Below, piece after piece: positions 57,621-64,000 of a stretch of 64,000 nt of DNA. The stretch covers positions 9,277,314 to 9,341,313 of the forward strand of contig CP136068.1 of the NCBI GenBank assembly GCA_032622095.1, given 5' to 3'. The translations under genes were made by a program, and so were the position numbers. The stretch is from Siphonodentalium dalli (taxonomy: Eukaryota; Mollusca; Scaphopoda; Gadilida; Siphonodentaliidae). The notes below the pieces were generated by a model that saw nothing but the letters and a program-made list of their open reading frames with translations, ran no database searches and was not told the origin of the DNA. Position 1 is the stretch's first letter, and the number at the start of each line of letters is the position of its first letter.

Positions 57621-59108
57621 TGTCGTATGCTTCCGTTACATAACTCATGTACCGATACAAGAATCAACCTCGTGTTACGTATACATGCATGTATAGGCCT
57701 ATAGGATATCAGGATTGATCTAAATTTCATTTTCAAACAATAGGAAAGTTCCTATTCTCCACACATATCGGCATCTTTCTGCTTTATATTCTGGGTCATT
57801 TCTGACCCCCCCCCCCCCCCCCTCACGCGTTGTCCCTTTTGATGCATGGAGGGTATATATATATACATGCAGGACGGGCGGTAATTACACTATCTGCCCC
57901 TTTTTCTAACGCCACTGGTAATTATTTAGGGGCGTCACGAGCTTGAGACCCTGGATGAGATTGGTCCGTGGGGCATTCATGAAGTCATGCATGTACGGTG
58001 ACGTGTGTGCATGGGGTGGGGGCGGCGTCTCGTTCACCCTAGAAAACTTTAATCAAAATGTTTTAACAGTTGCACGGGGCATTATGTGCCTGACATCTGA
58101 CATATACACGTCCGTTGTTGGAAATTTAATTTGTTCTTAAATATATACCGGTATATATATATATAGTTTGATATTCGACAATAATTATTCCGTATACCGG
58201 GTATACTGGGCTATAGTTAGTGCGCAGTTTGTTGTGTATTGATCTGCGATATAGAGTCGAAATTGTCCTACTTTTTCGTATATTTTTCGGGCTGAAATAA
58301 AAAGTGGCAATTACTTGGAAAACAAGAAATGCATGATGTATGGTCTGGTTTGGTTGCAAACTGCCAACAATTGGAAAGTTTGAAGTCAGTAGCCTATATA
58401 CCGATTGGAAAAATCCAACTTATAAGACCAGTTATATAAGAGGTGCAATATTACTGGGGTGGGGTAAATTTTTGTTTTTGGGAGCCTGTGGATTACTCAG
58501 AATGTTCATTAATCCAAATATGACTTATGATGATTGTGTATTTATATAACATTTACAAGATTGTGACAATGGTGATAATAATATAAAACAGATATTATAA
58601 ACGAGCGGCATATATATATATATATATATGGCCACTATGTCGCCCCTTATCATGGTTTATTGCTTTATGTGTTAAAGGAAAAAAAACACTGAACAGTTTG
58701 CGCAATATTTTCCTTAATATCAGCCAAATATTCCAAAATCAGAACTATGTAGTCGTATTATACGGGCGCCAGAATGTTTAAGAGGGGGGGGGGGGCTGAG
58801 ACTTTCCCCCTGAATGGTTTACATGATATATTCATGGTTTTAACACAGTTTTTTTTAAATAGAATATACCTTGTATATATACAGAAATATAAAATAATTT
58901 TTTTTATTCAAATTAACCTTAAATATGTATAATTCGGGCAGAAATGTGAAAAATACTGTAATTTGCCATAATTTCCCCCTGAAATACCATTAAATTTGAC
59001 CGAAAATATATCCAATTTGCCCGAAAATTGTCCGAATTGTGAGCTTTCAAAACGTTTGGGGTGCTGCAGCCCTCCCAGTCACCTGGCCCGTGCGGCTATG
59101 GTGTGATA
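57621..59108. other. Unassigned flank with homopolymer and TA repeats
   Basis: Contains C(17) near 57806, a TA microsatellite at 58611-58630 and G(10) near 58786. Short open frames at 57943 and 58340 have no recognisable content. Confidence 0.4.
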
Positions 59109-59477
59109 TTAACCCTTTACCCGACAGAAGGACCCTGTGCCAATGCATTCTCTTATATATAAGAGAATGCATTGGCTTAACACATTAAATATTATAAAAT
59201 TGTTGAAGAATGTAAGAAAAAATGGTAAAAAGTGTTAAAAAAAGATTTTTTATAGGCCAATGCATTCTCTTATATATGCGAGGCGACCTATGGTCGACTC
59301 GCATATATAAGAGAATGCATTGGCACAGGGCATAACTGTAACTATCACAATGTGGTCAAGGAGCCGATTCCAATGATATCCATATTTGTATGGTTCTATT
59401 GAGACAGACCGAAGATATTTTAGGCTGTTGAAGCTTTATTTGGCCGGTTTTGGCCGGTTTGTTGGGTAAAGGGTTAA
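59109..59477. mobile_element. TTAA-flanked element, ACCGGCC family, copy 2 (inverted)
   Basis: Ends TTAACCCTTTACCCGACA and TTGTTGGGTAAAGGGTTAA. It is the reverse complement of 37062-37463 over its whole length, except that one of its two palindromes is shortened (59138-59176). It shares its right TTAA with the next element. Confidence 0.88.
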
Positions 59478-59847
59478 AGGGGTACTACAGTAAATACACT
59501 ACATCCGGCCAGTGATGGGACCATCCATCTCCTTTATTCTCCACAGAATATATGCAACACATGAATGAATTTGAGCCATGGATTAGTGCAAAATACACTA
59601 GTTTTTTCTGTCTACCAACAATGCAAACAGCATGGTAATTATAATGAAAATGAATTTATGACTCCAGTCATAAAATCATTTTCATTATAATTACCATGTT
59701 GTTTGCCTCATTCGTAGAGCACACCAATGTATTTTGAACTATTCCATGGCTCAAATTCATTTATTTGTTGCAGATATATATATTCTGTTGAGTGTAAAAG
59801 GAGATGGACCCATAACTGGCCGGATCTAGTGTACATTACCCCTTTAA
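59474..59847. mobile_element. Foldback repeat D, copy 4 (complete)
   Basis: About 374 bp, starting TTAAAGGGGTACTACAGTAA and ending TAGTGTACATTACCCCTTTAA, with a long stem and a central TTATGACTCCAGTCATAA. The TTAA at its left edge is the same one that closes the preceding element. Confidence 0.85.
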
Positions 59848-60172
59848 ATAAAGTTCTCCGCATATGGCTTACAAGTGAAGACACGTTGAATAGGATGAAT
59901 GAACTTTGCATTCCTAAAGCAACGATCAGCAGTAACTGTTCACAAATGAGCGCACTATAACAAAGATGGCAAATGAAGCGAATGATGAATGCCATTGGTT
60001 TTATTTGTATACAAAGATACAGAAAAATCGATGAAGTGTTTCGCCCAACGCACGGTTACATGCATATACCATTGTCGGTGCTTATTAGGACAAGTTTTGT
60101 ATATACACATTAAAGTGGAGAACATTAAAGTGACAATTGTAGTGTTATAATTACAATGGGTGCTGGGTGTAA

Positions 60173-60375
60173 TTAAAGTGATGTGAAACACTCCGGTAGG
60201 ATTATCAAATAGAAATGGAGATAGTCTTTCTCAAAGTAGTTAATTTTACGAATATTAATCCAAATTTACAACACATACCGTCATTTTGATATCTATATAT
60301 TAAATGCAATGAGTCTCGATGTAGAAATCATTTGCGTTATATATGTTATATATCGCCGATAGATGCGTCCCTTAA
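60173..60375 (+). mobile_element. TTAA-flanked repeat E, copy 3 (truncated)
   Basis: Starts TTAAAGTGATGTGAAACACT and stops after GATAGATGCGTCCC, about half the full length. Confidence 0.8.
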
Positions 60376-60539
60376 TTCTCTATAAAAGCCTGTATTTTAT
60401 CACCAGAAAGCATGATTTGGAACAGTAAACACGGAAATGAAAAAAAAACTCAATGCGGAAGGGAAACACCTGCTAAATCCACCAATGTTGCGTGCTCATC
60501 ACAATTTCACCGATTCATTTCGCAGCAGTTAATTCGTGA

Positions 60540-60680
60540 CTTGAGTCCCGATAAAAAAAAAGTCATACTTGGGAGTCCAATATATGACATTCGGGAATCC
60601 AATATGACTTTTTCCCGGATTATCGCGTGGCGGCTTTTGCCCAATCAGATATAGTGTTAGTTAAGGGATGGATAATAACA
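60540..60680 (+). repeat. Dispersed repeat H, plus-strand copy
   Basis: AATCCAATATGACTTTTTCC onward matches 1551-1645 on the other strand. It is preceded by a short inverted and direct repetition of the AGTCCAATAT motif. The 80-residue plus-strand frame spanning it is not supported by any domain. Confidence 0.6.
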
Positions 60681-61252
60681 AAGGTTTTACAACTCGACGT
60701 CTCGTCAATGAAGATTTATGATTTATAAATAATAAAAATTAAAACAATTTCTAGCTATTTTTCCATGATATTATTAGTGGCAATAGTTTAAAAACTTTTA
60801 TGATTTTTTCATATTTACTCACCGTGAGTGCCTTATGCCCCTTTAATAGGATGACACACTCATTTACCGTACATGCGAACAGAATAATAAGTAAAGCTAT
60901 ATAGACGACCACACGATGTATACGACCGCCTGGGGCATTTGCTAAATAACAGCCAATTTTGGATGATATTGCGTATACTGATTAATATAATGACGGATCA
61001 CCATCATAATTGTGCATCGCGGCATGTGTGTGAGAAAACAAAATAAATGTTTTATCTCATCTTTAAAAAAAAAATTTATCATCTCGTCTTCAAAGGCGCA
61101 GTAACCGATTATCATCAAATATCGATAAGGATCAAGCGCTTTGTTCCCCGGAGAATTAATGTGACCCATCATCCACACACCAGGAATTCCCATACAATGA
61201 ATGCATGGGTCATTATATGTCATGAAGGGTGCACATACATATATACGGCTGC
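60681..61252. other. Unassigned flank
   Basis: No gene, tandem repeat or palindrome that I recognise. Confidence 0.4.
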
Positions 61253-61685
61253 TTAAAGGTACATCATTCGATTTGATGGTCCCCGTATCATCAGATCCCA
61301 ACAATAACAACAACAACAATTAACAGCAACAACATTTCTCCAAAATCCGCTAAGGTTATCAGAATCGATTAATTACAAAAAAAAATAATGCTATAACCAT
61401 GCACTATATATATATGAACTATATAGTATACATATTTCCAAAACATGTTATTTATCAACATTTTGTTCAACGCAATTTGGTATTGAGAGTATACTTGTAG
61501 GCTCGTCGAATATTTGCTAGCCCACCAAATATTCCAGGCGGTGAAAAATAACAGATTTCAAAAATCGATATTAAATAACTCTGAACTTTGATGGGTGAGT
61601 TCCTCGACTCGAATTAAATATTTTTTACACACAAAGGCAAAGAAATAGTAATTTAGGAGCGTTAATTCGGATTATGTATCTTTAA
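61253..61685. mobile_element. TTAA-flanked foldback repeat G, copy 2
   Basis: Runs from TTAAAGGTACATCATTCGAT to CGGATTATGTATCTTTAA. It includes AACAACAACAA and the motif GGTGAGTTCCTCGACTCGAA, and it is inverted relative to copy 1. Confidence 0.7.
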
Positions 61686-62407
61686 TTAAGTGGTCCTGAT
61701 AATTGCTATGACGCTGGTGGGTTCTGTTGAATTATACTATGATGCTGGTAGGGCAAAATGATGCTGTCAAGAAAACAAGTATATATAATCCTATATATAG
61801 AGCTAGGGCGACTTTGGAGATATATTCTGCCTTAATAGTGCCACGTCCTGGCGTCTCCCTATATATGTTGTGGATTATGGAGAAGTGACTTCTCTCTCAT
61901 ATATATATCACTATGAAAATGACAAAATATTATGAACTGAAAGTGCATTTACTGAAATAATTCGGAAGTAAAGGAAAGCATTCGACTTTGGTCTATATAA
62001 GACAGAAACATTCACACTGTATAACTATAGTGCTTTTAGATTAAATAACTGTCAGAACGAATTCAACTTTTTTGCATGAAGTTTTCAACGTTGAGACATG
62101 AAACTTCCAACTGTTGAACATTTTGGCCCGGGGGGGGGGGGCGGGTGCACCGTTCTGCACGCACCGGCCTGCCACCTACATTCAAATTAGTTGATCAAGG
62201 CGCCGTTATACATCACAAGGAAACGCGGACATTTCACGCACATTTGTGTGAAGTAATGAAGGGTACATCGCCTTTGCAATGGTTGAAAGGTGCTGGACAT
62301 ATAGCGACGACGAAGGCGGGGTGGTCTGCGGGGGTATATATCTCACGCCATCCTGCATGCATGGCGGAGAAAAAGGACATTGAATTGTTGTTTTCCATAG
62401 TCAACAG
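61686..62407. other. Unassigned flank
   Basis: No feature is recognised apart from a G(10) run at 62130. The 88-residue plus-strand frame at 62145 is preceded by that run and has no recognisable domain. Confidence 0.4.
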
Positions 62408-62895
62408 TTAAAGGTACTCAACCCGATAAAACTCCTCTCAATTACTATTTCAATGGCTTCGGGGGTCAAAAATATTTGATTCGAGTCGAGGAAGTCACCC
62501 ATCAAAGCTCAGATTTGTTAGATATCGATTTTAGAAATCTATTATTTTTCATTATCGAGAATTGTTTCTGGCCCAGAAGACAGTAAAAAATTCGTTGTTA
62601 TTACCCACTTGATCATAGAGTTATCCATCCTTGTCTGTTTGAATATAATTTTGGCGTAAAATCTCGAGCATGTTACCAAATTGACGGCAGTTATTGGTAC
62701 TCATCTCGAGAACATAAGAATTTTCAAAAATCAATATTTAATAACTCTGAGCTTTGTTTGATGGGTTCCTCGACTCGAATCAAATATTTTTTACCCCCAA
62801 AGCCAAAGAAATAGTAATATAGGACCCTCTGATCGGATTGTTGTTGTTGGAATCTGTTGAGATGGGGACCCTCTTTACGGGTTGAGTACCTTTAA
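62408..62895. mobile_element. TTAA-flanked foldback repeat G, copy 3 (complete)
   Basis: 488 bp, starting TTAAAGGTACTCAACCCGAT and ending ACGGGTTGAGTACCTTTAA. A long stem contains TTCGAGTCGAGG/CCTCGACTCGAA and ATGGCTTCGGGGGT/ACCCCCAAAGCC. Confidence 0.85.
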
Positions 62896-63005
62896 GTTGC
62901 AACAATGCCTTAAAATATATACAAGTATAAATATTTACATAACAGATGCTATAATATTTACATAACAGATGCTATAATATATATATACGAAACAAATTAC
63001 ATTTA

Positions 63006-63375
63006 CTAAATGTGAAACACTCCAGCAAGGGTGATCGAATGGAATTAGAGAATAATCTTGTTCAAAGTAGTAATTGTTTACAGATTTATATCCAAATTGA
63101 CAAAACACACCATCATTCTTATACTAATTAAATGCAGTGACTCGATGGCGAAATCATGTTCGTTAGTTTATCGTAGATAGATGAGTCCCGAATCGAGTAG
63201 TATAAATATTTACAATTGAGCATAGTTCAGACGATGTTTGCAATGGAGTGATATGGTCGTTTTGCTTCAGATTTTCGGCGATGTTAGTAAAATGTTACAT
63301 TCCTCCAGTTGGCATAGTGCCTGGGTACTAACTTATCAGTTTTAAGCACCCGAACAAGTACATAATATGTCTTTA
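63006..63375 (+). mobile_element. TTAA-flanked repeat E, copy 4
   Basis: Full length, from AAATGTGAAACACTCC to ACATAATATGTCTTTAA; closely similar to copy 1. Confidence 0.85.
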
Positions 63376-63406
63376 AAGTAAACTGCATTGTATTGTAACT
63401 TACATA

Positions 63407-63520
63407 TAGGGTCCTGCGAATATTCGATATTCGATTCGAGATTCGATTCGAAAGTCAAATTCGATTCGAATTCGATTCGAAATTGCCAACTCGAAATTTC
63501 GAATATCCACTGATGGAAAA
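63407..63520 (+). mobile_element. Left end of a hAT-like element (continues right)
   Basis: TAGGGTCCTGCGAATATTCG followed by repeated GATTCGATTCGA motifs resembles a hAT terminus with subterminal repeats, as at 23462. No matching right end is seen before the window stops, so this is a partial and less certain call. Confidence 0.45.
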
Positions 63521-63963
63521 GTAGGCTGTTTACGGACAGGTACACACGTCGATCTTAGCTGTTTTGTGCCATTTAATTACAGAAAATGATGTATATATGT
63601 ACCTTATAATTCTCATTGTACATCGCGATTATATATATTAAATATAAGTATAGACAGCAATTAGCCACTATATGACAACTAAATACGTCTGATTTCTATC
63701 TTTGAACATGGTAGCCAAAAGCTCGGAGATCGCCGATGGACCGACGACACGCGTAAATTATAACAGCTATAAGACTGATCAACCGCTAGCGTTATCCGCG
63801 GTCTATCCGTCTCAGATTCCGCGTTATGTAATATGTTGCTCAGAATTTAAACAACACGTGTTCCAGGCATCGAAAACTGCATTTTGGCGGTGTTTTCTTT
63901 TGAAGTTCACTTTCAATTTCGGAGTATTCTTTGACAAAACGTCATCCGTTATTCATGTTTATT

Positions 63964-64000
63964 TTAAAGGTACTCAACCCGATAAAACTCCTCTCAATTA
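63964..64000. mobile_element. TTAA-flanked foldback repeat G, copy 4 (cut by window end)
   Basis: The last 37 bases, TTAAAGGTACTCAACCCGAT onward, are identical to the start of copy 3. Confidence 0.75.

Noticed and set aside
60412-60654. 80-residue plus-strand frame upstream of the gene
   Set aside because: It overlaps repeat H and repeat-derived direct duplications, with no domain or splice support.
1-64000. tRNA or rRNA genes
   Set aside because: I saw no cloverleaf with the conserved A and B box wording and no rRNA-like blocks, though without a covariance search small RNA genes could be missed.

Overview
The window looks like a piece of an intron-rich animal genome, most likely a bivalve mollusc. 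That is an inference from the density of the ACATGTAC motif, the many foldback transposons and the sparse small exons; no species-specific marker was identified. There is one gene that I can support. It lies on the minus strand, and its exons are spread over about 55 kb and embedded in repeats.

The gene encodes a single-pass immunoglobulin-superfamily membrane protein. Read 5' to 3' on the minus strand, the exons are: signal peptide (56102-56150), a complete Ig domain (52445-52900), the two halves of a second Ig domain (48939-49203 and 46274-46413), a short acidic/Pro-Gly linker (45053-45091), a possible 15-nt cassette microexon (41212-41226), the transmembrane exon (26003-26119) and a probable 19-nt cytoplasmic microexon (1252-1270). 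Every junction has an AG acceptor and a GT donor, and the codon phases agree from one exon to the next. About 356 residues can be traced, or 361 with the cassette microexon. The rest of the cytoplasmic tail is probably beyond the left edge. I cannot name the gene; its role as a receptor or adhesion molecule is inferred from domain layout.

Region by region: 1-1770 holds two foldback repeats, a short tandem repeat and the last visible exon. 1774-22018 is an uninterrupted array of about 610 copies of a 33-bp repeat. Because 33 is a multiple of 3, it produces huge spurious open frames. It shows internal higher-order duplications and zones of different variants. 22-26 kb holds a palindrome, a TTAA-flanked element, a hAT-type element with a perfect 8-bp target duplication, and a 31-bp tandem array. 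26-41 kb (intron 6) is packed with palindromic foldback elements: twelve copies of one family, plus several TTAA-flanked piggyBac-type families, a second hAT-type element and three tandem arrays. 42.1-44.5 kb is a 2.4-kb transposon that splits an older palindromic repeat. 46.9-47.1 kb is a LINE reverse-transcriptase relic. 50.3-52.2 kb is a TTAA-flanked element with a nested insertion. 56.2-64 kb is upstream flank made of more TTAA-flanked repeats and a hAT-like end that runs towards the right edge.

If the exon-7 call is right, the 20-kb satellite lies wholly inside the 24.7-kb last visible intron of the Ig gene.
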